A program made the translations under genes and the position numbers. Shown one piece after another: positions 1 to 14,969 of a stretch of DNA of 64,000 nt; the stretch's first letter is position 1; every line of letters begins with the position of its first letter. Below the pieces are notes generated by a model. That model was not told where the DNA came from and did not search any database. It worked only from the letters and a program-made list of their open reading frames with translations. This DNA comes from Eleginops maclovinus (lineage: Eukaryota; Chordata; Actinopteri; Perciformes; Eleginopidae): assembly GCF_036324505.1 (NCBI RefSeq), contig NC_086355.1, positions 21,752,518 to 21,816,517 on the forward strand, read 5' to 3'.

Positions 1-1831
1 ACCTTACCTTTTCTTATTAAACCAAGTAACCTTTCTAATGCTGCAACTTGAGAGCCGCACTCAGCAGTACTAGACACATTTCTGTCCATTGAGATCGGTG
101 GACAGAAAACACCCACTGGTAATTTGGCAAAAATGGCAGTTGAAGTGAGTGCTTATTCCTAAATGGCCAAAATGGGGTACAATGAGCCCAATCTATACTC
201 AATAATTCCAGCCAAAGATGGAATTTATGCTTTCCCGGAACAGTATTTGGGAGCTTTACTGGACAAAATACTTTAAGGATGCTTACTAAAATGCAAATGT
301 ATGGTTGATCACCCCGCCTATGAAGATTAGCAAACGGAAGGTTTTTTTTGGGAATCCCCCAGTTTCACATCCAATAACTTCCATGTACAATATTTACTGG
401 ACGACGGTCTGGAATTTTAGAACTATGACAAATTACAAAAAGCTATTTCTATCAAAAACATTTGATTTTGTTTCAGCTCTGATATCTATTACCTGTGAAC
501 TTTTGATTGTTCTAATATGTGACAATTTGGCATTTAATTACTACATCTCATACAGGACTTCATAACAAGTGCATTAGAATTCAGCGTAGATTAATAATTT
601 TAAGATTAGTCATTTTAAATGTTTAAACTATGGAGCGCATAAACAAGTCCCATTTTGGAACATTTTCAGGTCTAAAAAACACTTGTGGCTACAATTGTAA
701 CCAACTTTATCCAAAGTATTTGGGAAAAAGTAAGCCATCCAAAGAAGACTTTAAATTACTGACCTCAGATAGGGTATGCCGTTAATCCCAGTTTGCTTCA
801 CATCCAATGACATGAGTAGGAGAAGGGTGGGTGGGGGTATTTGGGGGGAATTTTTGGGAACAAAACGTACTGTACTTGTTTTGGCCTGATGCTGAGCATT
901 TAAAGGCTTTTTCATGGTAAGAAGCGCTTTAAGACTCCAATATCCCTATTCAAAAGCTATAGTCCAGCAGAGCTTCAGCCTGTTGCGGTTGTCTTCAGCT
1001 GTTTGGGGGCCATAATGTGAGAGCTCTGGGCTCCTATCAGCCTCCCTTTGTGTTGTCCCACAGAGAGGCTCCTGTTGATGACTTATTTTGGAAACCAGAA
1101 GCACGGGCCTCTCAGCACTCAGGACAAGATGGCGAGTGACGGGGCCTGGCTGGCTGGAGCTTAAGTGTGTGAAAACTGGGAGCCTGATAACAGTTTTTGG
1201 GACCACATCCAAAAAATGATTGTTATTGTGACAGTTTGTTTTTTGTCTTCTTTTATTTTGATTTGTTTTGCTTTTCCTGGTGGAACATGTTGTTGTCATG
1301 CTCAGCGGGGGATTTCCGATGATAAAATGGGAGAACAAGGTTTTCTGTTGAGTGCAACCAATCAGGGGGCTTCCTTTTATAAAGTTGTTACTGTTGGTGA
1401 TGTGCTATTGTGTTCCTGTATTAGTCTCACTTGGCTGCATTCAGTTTGAGGTATCGCCTGTTGCCATTGTCGCTGAAAGGATGCTTGTGTGCGGCATGAT
1501 GGGAAATGCTAATGTGGTACCAGCTGTGCATGAAACTAACTAATGCAATGCAACTGTAGTATGCAAATAAAGTATGCAAATGAAATGAACTTTCTGTTGT
1601 GTGTGAGTGCATGTGCATGTGCATGCAAGTGTGTGTGAGAAAGACACTCTGAGAAACTAAATTAAATATTTATAGTGTATATAATTAACAGAAATATGCT
1701 AAAATATTTTTGCACAAATCTCTACATGAGTAATTTAAAGTGTTCTTTTTTTATTAGTTAAAATTGTTCTTTTTTAATCGAAAACGTTATTGTAAAACTA
1801 CCATACTATGGCACATCAGTGGTTATGTTCA
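1..1831. other. AT-rich sequence without recognised gene
   Basis: I see no conserved coding motif, splice-flanked exon or named repeat here. The short open frames on both strands overlap each other and read as low-information translations of non-coding DNA. A short TG/CATG-rich stretch lies near 1605-1640. Confidence 0.6.
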
Positions 1832-2155
1832 AGGGGCCTTAATATGCCAATGGTCAGGCTCATATATGTATTTTGTGCCTCTACTGTGACATGTTTTACA
1901 TGCTTTAATGTTCTTTAAGTGGATAAACCGGATTAAGCTGTGATTGGTCAACTGCTCAGAGATGTCCCGCCTCTTAGACTATCACGTAAAATGTGTATGC
2001 CACTAGTAGCCCAAGTGTCACATAGTTATGTTATTTTGTTCTGGAAGTAAACAAAGGAGTTTAATGGAGGCAAACACAGGGATTGTAGCCTTTGCAGAGC
2101 ATTTACATGCACAAAAACCAATATAACACACTACAGGAGACACAAAAGCAACATG
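1832..2155 (-). mobile_element. TIR element of the CCAAT-bearing family, copy 1
   Basis: The plus-strand left edge AGGGGCCTTAATATG matches the reverse complement of the right end of the copy at 14648 (caggggccttattagg). The body shares ordered blocks with four other copies in the window: an inverted CCAAT motif (gtgattggtcaac), a gcccgc-like block ending in tatcacgta, tggaagtaaacaaagg, and caacacactacagg-like ends. No ORF is present, so it is probably a non-autonomous DNA transposon. The right terminus has diverged and its exact end is uncertain. Confidence 0.6.
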
Positions 2156-3733
2156 TTATACTTGATGTAACTTGATTGGAATATGAACAGATCACTGTGT
2201 TAGCTGTAGACTGTTATGTATTGTAAGATTTCAAAAAATAATTATCCATGTCTTTCCAACTATGTGAAACTTTGATAGTTATAAATCCATCCCAATCCCT
2301 CGAAAGACCCCTCTGCTACAAATTACTTTAATGATGTAAGTTGGCAATCCTAGCAAAGGCTTTTTAATCACAGAAATTCAGACTCCATCTAATTAAGTTG
2401 GAGCAGGAACAGAGATTTGTGTAACTAAACTAACGTGAAACACTGCCAGGTGCAGCGCTGGGATCCTCACTGTGGCTGGGGAGCATTACAAGAAATCTTA
2501 TCGTTTTGGTCAGAGAACTTCCTAATTAGGTCTATTTGTGGAAATGATGCTTACTGAAATTGAAGTACAACGAAGTCCAAAATTTGGCTTGGCTTAACTC
2601 GAAAGGCCAAACAGGGATATGTGTATTATGTCATGATTGAGAGCAGGTTTGCTTGTATTGTGATGGTGAGATATGTTTTTTCTATTTGACAAAGACAAAT
2701 AAACAGCAAAATTGAAAGGCCTTTGATTTTAAAGGACACAAGTTTCAATTGTTCTTATTAGAATAGATTCCTCTTGTCCATTCTGATGCGTTTTTAATGT
2801 CAGTGCACCGTAAAAGCTATGTTCTGTGTCCAATTTCTGTGTTGGACATGGAAAATGTCTCATGTTTTCACATGGGGTCTTTGTTATCACCAATGTAATG
2901 ACTTTTACTTTGGGATTCAACTGTCAACTGTGGATACCTGTCAGTATAGTGGAGCAGACACAGAACAAAAACAAGGATTTGATTATCCCGTATCGTGCTT
3001 TCAGTGGATCATAACATATCAGTATTTAATTATTTTGCAGATGGTCTTATTCAAAATGAGACCACACTTTTCTCAGCATGTTTCGTTTTTCAGCAATGAC
3101 AAAATAGCCTGCAATTGCTTAGCCAAGACTTGTTTTCAAAAAATGTGTTTTGCTACTGAAACAGCTGTTGATCATTTTGGCACCCCAACTGGAAGGTATA
3201 AAACAAATCACCACAACCATGAGTCCATAAGCATATAGTCATAAATGAGCTCAAAAAAACTTAGGCTGATGGGTTCAGTGTGCAATATTAGCTGCAAACA
3301 GACAGACATGACCAAGCAAACATTCCCACCTCTAAATATGCCACTGCATACATTTAAATATTATATCTACCCATTAAGAAGGAAATACACTCTTCCTCAA
3401 CTCATACAAATTCAGTGAATGCATTCCAAAGTTGCAAGTCTTCAAAAATAACTCCTTTATGTATCACATTCCCTGTTCGTGTTTTCCTAGAAAGCCTTGC
3501 CGACCACAACTAAGTGATATTTCCTGGAAGTCACAGGCAGTTTTGTTATTGTAGAACAACATCCGTGTTGGGTCCAAATCTGTTTCCCCACTCATGAGCT
3601 TTCCTGTAACCCAACCTTAGCCGTTAGCATTACTAATTACCATTGCTACAACCAACTTTAGCAAAATCCAAGAGCTATGGGAAACATATGGGGAAGCGTT
3701 ATTCCAAGGGGAAACTGGCTTCGACATGAGACT
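2156..3733. other. No gene recognised
   Basis: Unique-looking AT-rich sequence. The open frame at 2819-3238 has no recognisable domain and no splice or promoter context, so it is not called as a gene. Confidence 0.55.
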
Positions 3734-3861
3734 GAAGGAAGGAAGGAAGGAAGGAAGGAAGGAAGGAAGGAAGGAAGGAAGGAAGGAAGGAAGGAAGGAA
3801 GGAAGGAAGGAAGGAAGGAAGGAAGGAAGGAAGGAAGGAAGGAAGGAAGGAAGGAAGGAAG
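3734..3861. repeat. (GGAA)n microsatellite, about 32 units
   Basis: The tract is an uninterrupted GAAG/GGAA tetranucleotide run of about 128 bp. All three plus frames and the complement stay open through it, which creates false Lys/Gly/Arg/Glu and Pro/Ser/Phe/Leu ORFs. It is a polypurine tract, so triplex or H-DNA formation and length polymorphism are likely. Confidence 0.97.
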
Positions 3862-6755
3862 TTGGGACCAATCAGGTTGAGTTTTTTATGAGCAAATTGA
3901 CATGGCCCATTACAAAGGTGACAGGGAACACACTAAATGTTATGAGCTTATAACAACATGTGTTACAGTGTGGCCTACAACACAGCATCTGTATATCCGT
4001 CGTACTGCAGACATTGTGTGGTTGCTATGGTGATGGTGACTTGTGAACATGCAGCAACCAGTATGTCCAATCAGCTTTGCTGCAATTAAATGTTGTCTTT
4101 TCATACATTTTCAAACATGCCTGTTTAGGTCCTGATGTCTTCACCAGAGCTTAGCAGGATCTGATAAAGAAAGGAAAGGGAGTCAGCCTGAAAGTAGAAG
4201 GATCACATTTACTTATTTATTGCCTTTGGGGACTTTTGGGCATTCATAATTTCAAAGTTAGGCACATGCTTCCTGATATAGTAACACATTTAAATCTAAA
4301 ACATAGTAATAATGTTAACAGCTGGTTAATGTTAAAATGAGGCAAAGTTTCCATTAATATACAGGTCACCTGTAAAACAGATACTTCTCGACTTTCAAGT
4401 GGAAACACAATATAAATCAGGACAGGTATACGTGTATGGTTTTCAAAAATTGGCGTGTCCAAAACGACTTTTGGAGCTTTAATGACATTTTATTTGCTTA
4501 CCGATTGTTTATGTACTGCCAACTAAAAAGCTGGTATATATGTATGTTTTATTACTGGAGCACGTATGGCATATGACAGTCAGTGAGTCCTAAAATACCC
4601 CCAATGCTTATGTTTATGTAAGTAGGATAAAAGTAAAATAAATGGAATTAATACAGTAAGGCAACAGGCCCACCTACCTCGATTACACTTTCTGAGTGAT
4701 AAAAAAAGAGTCAAAAATTAAATAGAAAGCACTACTTTAGAGTGACACTACAATATAACATACAGAAAAGTGAGGAAAAAAATCCTTTAAAAGAAGCAAC
4801 ATTACCATGTCAGTCCTCTACCAAGCAGCGCACTCTGGAAAATGTAATGATAAAAACATGGACTGAACACGTACATCCAAAATTCCACCAGTGTACAGTA
4901 TGCTAATTATCCAAGAGTTTTCTAAGTAGGAGGTATTTAAAAATGATATGATTATTACGTTTAAGAAAGCCTTTCTCATAAAATGAGCCTATATACCTAT
5001 CTCCTGCTAATATAGTGACAGCAAACATTCTAAATAGAGCGAGAGTCACATATATAGTTACTGCAAGAAATCCATTAAAAGAAACATAAATACCACGTCA
5101 TTTCTCTCCTAAGCATTACACTGGGGAAAATTCAATTACAGAAAAAATACTTCTAAATCTAGGACTGCAAGTGCTGAATTGAAAATGAGCACAAGTAAAA
5201 ATTGGGGCCCTGCTGTAATATTCCTTTTTCATTATTTATTGCACCTAGGTGGCGTTTCAAGCACAACTGCTCTCCATTAGACTTGAACATTTAATGATAT
5301 CCATATTCTTAAGTGTCACTGGAATTCTCAACAGATGCTCATCTAAGAAAACACTTGTGATATATTCAGTGGAGTCCAGTTCATCACTTCCAAGATTCAT
5401 TTCCATGGTATCACCCAGCTGCTCGCTCCATCACTGCACAAGAGCGCTGCCCTGGTTGTGGCTTTAATCAACCAATGTTCCACTCCTCATCCCGATACGT
5501 TCACCTGCCAAAGAAAAGTCAAAGCGATTGCTATGTGACTCTTCGGAGACTTGTTCATTTTATGTTTTCACGGGAAGGAACCGGGTTGTTGTCAAGACAT
5601 CTCGGCTTCTGCAAAAGTCATTTTGAAGGCTGCATATATCACCAGCAACCCTCAAAAATAAGGAAATTGTGTAAAAGGAAACGTGTATTGTAAAGTCAGA
5701 TTAATAGCGTGTTATGATAAGCAATTCCTTTATCAACACAAACAGCCAGTGGCTCCTAAATGTGCGTCCGTGCCACCGTGGCCTCCTGCTTAGCGGAGGT
5801 TGCTTCCTCTGTCTCTATAGCAACCGGTAAGCAAAGCCGTCTCTCATTTCAGAGCTCCATTGTTTGGTTTCCTGTTTTAATAGAGAGACCTTCTGTGCCC
5901 CGCTCAATATATTTTAAATTCACTTTCAATGCCAGGCCAGTTATTTTGCTACCTACCGCTAATGCATTGCTATACTAAACCCGCAAATAGTGGACTGGAA
6001 ATACCACTTTATTTGATAACCATTTCCCTTCATTGAGTCCATTGTATATCTGGTATGTTTTTATGTCAGGTACATTTGTGACTTAACAATATACAATAAT
6101 TAAAAATACTTTTGTTTTTCTGCTCAGCTGGACGCTTGGAATGAAAACCACCTGTGTTTATCTGACATTCCTTTGGCTCAAGGATGCACGGTTGGTTTGT
6201 TTCCTGATTGCCTCGCGCTGTAAAGGATTATCTTGTCTGTTTATGAAATTATGAAATTGTTAAACAGCTTCACACCGCAGCTTCCTTTTCCAATGATGTA
6301 AGCATCTCCCTCTCCTCTCCTCATCAAATTTCCTCCAGCTTCCTGCCCAAGAGCAGATCTGTTGCACATGTGTACACTCTGAACATGAAACCTGCGTCTT
6401 CTTGACAATAAGCAAGGAAATGATTTTAAGTAAATCACTTTATTCTTTATTTTAAAGTGAATGCCATCATTTGAGTAGCATCTTGTCTCATACTCACGTG
6501 GATAATAATGAATAAACCACAATGTTTGTACTTTCATAGTAAACAAAACCTAACCCTATCACACAAACGGAGAAGGATATAAAATAGCCATAGAAAAGGC
6601 CCAAGAGGGGAAAAAAGCAATATGAATGTAACCAAAATCAATAAAATGTTCACTCAAAAATGATGTCCTAAATAGATTTTGCAACCCTCAGAGTTTGCAC
6701 CTTGTGACCCACTGTGAAAACGTGGTCAATTGGGTTCAACATCTTTGAGTGCATT
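3862..6755. other. No gene recognised
   Basis: I see no conserved domain, RNA gene or named repeat. The 72-codon frames around 5249-5978 have no recognisable similarity. The block from about 5390 to 5700 is less AT-rich than its surroundings and could be a conserved non-coding element, but I cannot show that from one sequence. Confidence 0.5.
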
Positions 6756-6985
6756 GCAACTGGGAGACATTGCTCCGAGGACCTCAGGGTTCTATTGGAG
6801 ATACAAAGGATCAGCAATTCACTGATATAAGGTGGTGCCAAGTTGTGTAAAGCCTGTTAGGTAATGAGGAGGGTTTTAGGTTCACTGTTAAATTTGACCC
6901 GAGGCCAGAGCAGTGAAGCCAGGACAGGAGTGAAAGGGGATTGCTTTGGAGTCTTGTTAATCTCACCGTGGAAATTTGGGGTTGA
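6756..6985 (+). repeat. Decayed dispersed fish repeat, copy 1
   Basis: The phrase order ggtgccaagttgtgtaaag, aggtaatgaggagg, a gccagagcagtgaagc-like block and aggacaggagtgaaag follows a dispersed sequence that I recognise from many teleost genomes (text about a repeat that ends in an 'aggagtgatgtgatc' block). A second, differently decayed copy lies at 22286-22640 in the same orientation. No coding frame survives. The superfamily is not determined. Confidence 0.4.
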
Positions 6986-9699
6986 CCTGCAACTTTTTCA
7001 CTTCATCAAGAATACAGATTTTCAACAGTATGGAGGAGAGAGAAAAAAACATGGATTCCTAGAGGTGTGTTTTTTCTGCAACACTACCACAGTTGCTCTA
7101 GGAATGGCAATGGCGTCTTGTTTGGTCGCTGGGTTCACCACTTTCCTATAAAATATAAAATATCTTAGCAACAGTTTTTCATGACACTTTGTACACAACT
7201 ACATGCTGTGAAGAGGGTGCATCCTAATCACTCTGATGATCCCTGACCTTAATAATAACAATAATGTGATTTTGACCACAGACGTTAGGGCTTTTATTTT
7301 GAAATGGAACCAAGAAATGCAAATATGTATATTTCTTTGACATGATATTGTACATATATGTTTTTTGTTGTTAACAGCACGCAGCACATAGAAAAAGAGC
7401 AAAACCTCAAATCTCTGAAAGGAGCTCCACTAGGCTGCGTGTCAGCTGCGCCTTTTTTCGGAGATTCAAGGCCGCTAACGTGGGCTTTTTGGCTTTTCTA
7501 GCCTGTTAACTTGGACACAGAAATAAAAAGCAAGATGTTACGCAATGAACGCAGGCCGTGTGGATCTGGACTTAATGATTCCCTTTCTTTAAGCTGCTTT
7601 GGCCCCTGCAGCTATAAAGAATGCTTTTTGTCACTGTAAGTTAGTAGAAATGTGAGTGGAGAGGACGGTTCAGTTCCAGCTAAGCCTAACCCTGACATCG
7701 CAGCAAACGCACCTGCTCACAGTGTTTAGGGCTAACAAATCTATCTTAGAAAGCTAATAAAGCTAGCATTTTAAGCTAAGATTCTGAATGTGGTAAACAT
7801 TGAAAAACGTCAGCATGATAGCTTTGTCGTTGTGAGCATGCCAAGAGTACAATAGCATTGTTGTAATGTAATCTTTATATGTACTAGAAAAGGACTCTGA
7901 TCACATTGATTGTATGTTTTAATAAGAGGATATGAAACAAATTGAAATACATTTTGTCTACATGTTGAGTGGCTGTGGCTTAGGAAAAAAATTGGCATTT
8001 ACCAATCAGAAGGTCAGTGTTGCAATACCCAGGCAAATTCATGGTATTGAAGTGTAGGTAAGTCACTTTTAATAAAATCATCAACTAAATGACCTGTAAT
8101 GTTATATATTCTACATCCTGGTCAATAATGCAAGGATACATAAAATGGAACACAGTCTTGAGTTGCTTCTACACCGGGCCCAGTTACAGGCGGAAGATAT
8201 CACTGAGAATAACATTAAATGCTAAACACATTTCAAGGGCAGTGGGTTTCTGGTCAATCACTGTTTGTTTAAATTCCCGCTTCCATGCACAAATTGGACA
8301 ATCTCTTTCCCATCAGGGATGGCAGAACATGCAGCTTGTTGATTCGTGTTCAAGGTAATAAGCCGGACGTGTAATTGTACCGTTACGTTGTTTATGTGAT
8401 GATTTAAACACACTTAAGGAAGCCATGTAGACGTGATGTGATTCATCCCAGGATGGAGGGTTTTTAATTCAGTCTGCCACCAATTTCCCTTTAACATGTA
8501 ATTCTCTTCTTGATGACTAGTTTACAGTTGCACTTGAACGGCCATTGTTGGCTTGTGTAACATTTGAAAGACAGTTTTTTAAAGTTAATTAGAATTGTAG
8601 GAGACATTTGGCCTTTTACAGCTGCAGCACTTTTTTAAGTAACTTTCATGGTAACCACATGAATAACCTTTGACTCTCAGTGACTCTACCATCACAGAGT
8701 GCAGGTTAATTTGACTGACGTTTTCAGTAGGTTTAAAAGGAAGTTAAAGATAGATTCCAAGAACATCCAGGAAACTTTTTCCTCCAGTCGAACCAAAAAA
8801 TAAGGGCCTTTGGGAACAAGCTCTCAAGGCTTCCCTGAAATGAGCCGGAGTAATGGGGTGGGTTTGCTTCTCAATCCAGCAAATGAATGACATCTGAAAT
8901 GAGAAACAGCAGGTGTCATTTCCAGCGAGGAAACACAGAAGCAAGGCCTTTGTTGCACTCCGTCTGATGGCCATCGGCACAACAAGGCAGCTGGAAAGGA
9001 TTCAAAGGGACTGTATCGGATCCCTGCTGGTTTCATGTTCTCCCATCATCCTTTGTGAGTGTTCTGACCACGCCTGCTGGTGAGACTCTATAGCTTTACT
9101 GTAGCTGCCTCATTCAAGTGCCGTTTCAGGTCTTTGTGATTTACATTTAACCATTAACCCATTAGGTTGATGACTCAATTGAGAGCAATGCGGCATATGG
9201 TCCTCAGTCCCTAACACATTATGGTTTAAATAGCTTCCCAGATGCATTATGTTTGATTAAATGTAAATGTGAGAGGAAGTACTGACTTTAAATCATTATT
9301 TTGTATGGCACTTACAATATTTCATTATATGCATCACTACGTGATATACTGAAGGGCAGAATAGTGCAATATCCAATAGGCGGTCTTTAAATTAATAATA
9401 ATTATTATTATTATTATTATTCTATTGGGTTTAACTTCCATTTATTTTTAGATATTTTTCATGAATATAAGTCACTGGTTTTAAATGGAGCTCAGACAAT
9501 GTTCCTCAGTATTGCACTAGGAAACTGCAACACTTTCTGTCATGCTAGGTTCATTTTGTGGGTTAATTTGCAGGACCATATTCATGCCATTTTTTTAATG
9601 AATGAATAAGCATGATTTAGAAAAATAAATAGTTTCATCAGGAAAAAAGTCTATGTGAAATGCATGGATATAATGCAGTTTCATGCATATTCAAGTGAA
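6986..9699. other. No gene recognised
   Basis: AT-rich sequence. It contains a short (ATT)n tract at 9393-9421. The block from about 8860 to 9060 is richer in GC and looks unique. The two minus-strand frames there are overlapping and have no recognisable domain. Confidence 0.5.
9393..9421. repeat. Short (ATT)n microsatellite
   Basis: An AAT/ATT trinucleotide run of about 29 bp with small imperfections at its left edge. Confidence 0.85.
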
Positions 9700-10205
9700 G
9701 GAGTTCAAGTATGTCGGGGTCTTGTTCTCGAGTGAGAGAACAATGGAGCGTGAGATGGGCCGGAGAATCGGAGCAGCGGGAGCGGTACTGCAGTCGCTTT
9801 ACCGCACAGTTGTGACGAAAAGAGAGCTGAGCCAGAAGGCAAAGCTCTCTGATCTACCGGGCCATGTTCGTTCCTACCCTCACCTATGGTCATGAAGGAT
9901 GGGTCATGACCGAAAGAACGAGATCGCGGATACAAGCGGCCAAAATGGGATTTCTCCGCAGGGTGGCTGGCATCTCCCTTAGGGATAAGGTGAGAAGTTC
10001 AGTCATCCGGGAGGGACTCGGAGTAGAACCGCTGCTCCTTCGTGTTGAAAGGAGTCAGTTGTGGCCAGGGAAAGAGAAGTTTGGGAATCTCTGCTGGAGC
10101 TGTTACCTCTGCGAGATAAGCGGAAGAAGATGGATGGATGGATGGATGGATGGATGGATGGATGGATGGATGGTTGGATGGTTGGATGGATGGATGGATG
10201 GATGG
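9700..10205 (+). mobile_element. 5'-truncated non-LTR retrotransposon (LINE) C-terminus, Rex3/RTE-like
   Basis: The translation reads EFKYVGVLFSSERTMEREMG in one frame, followed in another frame by [20 protein letters not shown] and then an [19 protein letters not shown] segment. These are C-terminal, post-RT motifs of a LINE common in fish. After ERSQL the text jumps to [20 protein letters not shown], so an internal segment that full copies carry appears to be missing. The element ends in a (TGGA)n tail, as expected for a short-3'-UTR RTE/Rex3-type element. The 5' end is truncated before the RT domain. At least one frameshift (near 9864) and the internal deletion make it a dead copy. The clade assignment is from memory and is less certain than the LINE call. 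Confidence 0.75.
10131..10205 (+). repeat. (TGGA)n tail of the LINE
   Basis: Tetranucleotide TGGA repeats with two TGGT variants lie directly at the 3' end of the LINE fragment, so they are best read as its tail rather than an independent microsatellite. Confidence 0.9.
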
Positions 10206-11820
10206 CGTACTCATGTAGAATCACAGTTGCATCCTTACAAAGTGAATGAGTCTAATATGAAAGACATGTTGAATTCTACAACTCCCATAATGCAACTCAC
10301 TTTGTTTTCGGCACATCATCCCTGTCTGGTAAACACCATCGTCTTAAAAGCTCAAAACCTAATAATAATTAATATAATCACTTTTTTCCTTTTTGGTGGT
10401 TTTATCTCCATCCTTTACCACAGCAGACACTCTGGTTCCTTCAACAGTTCTGCCTTTGTGCTTCCTGCTTACTAACATCACTATTGTGTTACTAAGATTC
10501 CAATTTGAGCTTGAGTGTAAACTGGGCCTGATAGTAACTTTGTGAAGAGATGTGCAACATGCTGCAAATCTCAAAGGCAACTGTGTTGCAGAGTAAAGGC
10601 TTTAATGTTTGTACTGTTTTCAGGGTAAACATGTGCATTATACATGATGGTGAATACTTAAAAGGCATGGTAAACAGACACATCTCCATCCTTTCAAACA
10701 TATTTCATTGTTTAGGGCCTCTTGGATTGCGCTGCCGGGAAGTAAGAAAAAAAGTATATCCTTCATCACCACCCACACCCTCACTGCTGTTACTTAGACA
10801 AGGTACGAGCCAGCTGCTCATGATCTTACCTGCACTCCTACCCTGAGATAATGGAATTTCTTGGAAGACGAAGAAAATGAAAAGCAACTTCCTGGTATCA
10901 GTAGCAGACTTTATTAATTGACGCTTGACACCTTCTTTGTGTCGTAAGCACACATTAGTGAGGCATGATTGGACAAATCCAATTCCAAGATTCTTAGAAT
11001 GGGTTGAGTGTTGAGACATCAGATCTGTTTTCCCTGTTCTCGGCGTACACACTTGAACTTGGGTTCACCTAATATTGGTAAGATGAAAGTTTAAGCAGAT
11101 ACCACATTCATTTATGGATGGCTGCACTTTGTGATTACCGGGGTTGGGGCGGGGGGGCATTGGGAGGGATAGGCAGGACAGTTATTTTCAGACCCATAAT
11201 GTCTGGAGTGCAGGTCTGTGGAATATTCTTCCACCCCAAAGGCTGTGCTACCTCCTGCGCTGTAACAGCCAGTCTCCAACCTTAAAAATAGCTGAACGCT
11301 GGAACTCTCATTATAACCATCCCTCCCTGCAGTGGAAACATCTGATGGAGGGAGAGGGAAAAAAAGTTTGTTTATAAATGAGAAACATGTGCCCTGCCAA
11401 TATCTTTTAGGAAATGATTTCAGTAGTTAACATGTCCAAGTCACGATAAGTTCAGGATGCTGTGTAAGGCAACATGGAAACTAAATATGAATTCAAAAGG
11501 GAGTTCAATTCAAATTAACCTGAATTGCTTTTTATCCAAAATGTTCTGGTTTGTGTTGCCCAGTTTTGGCAATATCAGATGTAGAGTTGCCTGCATTCTC
11601 TCTAATATAATGCGAGTAGATGGCACTTGGTTTGTTATGCTTGAAGAGACAAGTAATTACACATGGAAAACTCAGCTGCAATGTCTCTTTCCAGGAGTCA
11701 TTACCTAGTTACTCAAAATAATCCTCCTTGAAGAACTATTTTCTTTCTGCTGAATTTACCTGCAACAAGAAAGCCATTCGGCCATCAGTATGTATGCATG
11801 TAGTCACATGCATTTCTTGC
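10206..11820. other. No gene recognised
   Basis: Short unrelated open frames only. A G-rich stretch at about 11140-11160 is the one compositional feature I notice. Confidence 0.5.
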
Positions 11821-12604
11821 AATTCATGCTCCACAATTTTAATTCCTTCTAGTTTCATTATATTGGAAAGAAGGAAGACATCTCTACAAATTAGGCATCT
11901 CACACCAAGGTCTATTATCTTTGGTTACCATGTCGTGATTTCTAGTATAAGACCTTACTGTTAAGTGCTTTAAATGTATGTATTTTTGGCTATTCATGTT
12001 TTACAAGTTGAATCGTTCCATTATATTGAAGAGAAGGAAGACATCTCTATAGCCATAATCTCCAACAATAGGCAGCTCAAACCAATGTTTGGCGATTATC
12101 TTGAGTAACTGGCTCGTGATTTCTAGTTAAAAGAAATTGCTTTTCAAAAGTATTTCTTTTGGCAATTCATGCCCTACAATTACAATTGTATCTAGTTTCC
12201 ATAAATTGAGAGTAGGATGACATCTTTACAACCGATATCTCTATCATTGGAAAGTCACACAAAGGTCTGTGGATCATCTTGAGTTACTAGGTAAAGATTT
12301 CTGGAAAAAGATATTCCTGTTGAGTTCTAAAATTGAAATTAGATTGACTATTTATTCCCCACAACTTAAGTTCCATCAAGTCCCATTATATTGGAAGGAA
12401 AGAACATATTTATACGGCTAAACTCTCCAACAATAGGCAACTCAGACCAAGGTGTGTGGATTGTATTGAGTTTTCAAGTTGTGTCTATTTTGGCCATTTA
12501 TGATTCACAATTTGAGTGCAATCTAGTTTCCTTATAATGGATGGAAGAAAGACATCTACAGCCATAATCTTGAACCCTTGACAACTTAAACCAACACAAT
12601 CTGG
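11821..12604 (+). repeat. Degenerate tandem array, about five ~170-bp units
   Basis: Units start at about 11821, 11991, 12164, 12349 and 12495 and are 170, 173, 185, 146 and ~110 bp long. Each opens with an [at]attcatg-like motif and a ccacaa/cctacaa block. Each then repeats tctagtttc..atta or a close form, a ggaag.a.gacatct block, ccataatctccaacaatagg (best in units 2, 4 and 5), accaaggt/accaatg, and, in the longer units, a gatttcta block; units 1, 2 and 4 end in tttggc. Units 2 and 4 look closest. Divergence is high, so the array is old. No ORF spans it. Confidence 0.8.
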
Positions 12605-14647
<2,043 letters not shown>

Positions 14648-14969
14648 GGTACTTTTGGGGGTTTTCCCTTTCCTATAGTGTGTTATATAGGTTTTGTGTG
14701 CATCTGAATGGTCTGCAAAACGCCCCCATTGGACTCTTTTGTTTACTCCCGTAAAACAGTGACATCACTACGTTACTCCAACACATTGTATGTGATAGGC
14801 TTAGGGGCGGGACATCTCTAAGTAGTTGACCACTCATAACAGAACCGGCATGCTACCCAATCAGAGCAGACTGGGGGTGAAAAGAGGTGCTGCAGCACAG
14901 GCAGTATGAGAAAAATAAAGAGCTTTTTGAATGTTAAACCTAAAAAAAATCTCCTAATAAGGCCCCTGT
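14648..14969 (+). mobile_element. TIR element of the CCAAT-bearing family, copy 2
   Basis: This is the most complete plus-oriented copy. It runs from acttttgggggttttccc through tagtgtgttatatagg, ttgtttactcccgtaaaaca, gtgacatcactacg, a gggcgggacatctctaag block, ttgaccactcataac, aatcagagcagactgg, a gctgcagcacaggcag block and gagaaaaataaagagc. It ends in taataaggcccctg. The end is complementary to the start of copies 1 and 4. It has no coding capacity and is probably a MITE-like DNA transposon. Confidence 0.65.

Noticed and set aside
3617..3953. Overlapping ORFs with Lys/Glu/Gly/Arg and Phe/Leu/Pro/Ser repeats
   Set aside because: They are translations of the (GGAA)n tract in several frames and carry no real coding signal.
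9999..10249. Ser/Ile/His/Pro-rich and Trp/Met/Asp-rich ORFs
   Set aside because: These are frames through the (TGGA)n tail of the LINE.
11821..12604. CRISPR-like array
   Set aside because: Units are ~170 bp, diverged throughout, without short identical repeats and variable spacers, and the sequence is vertebrate.
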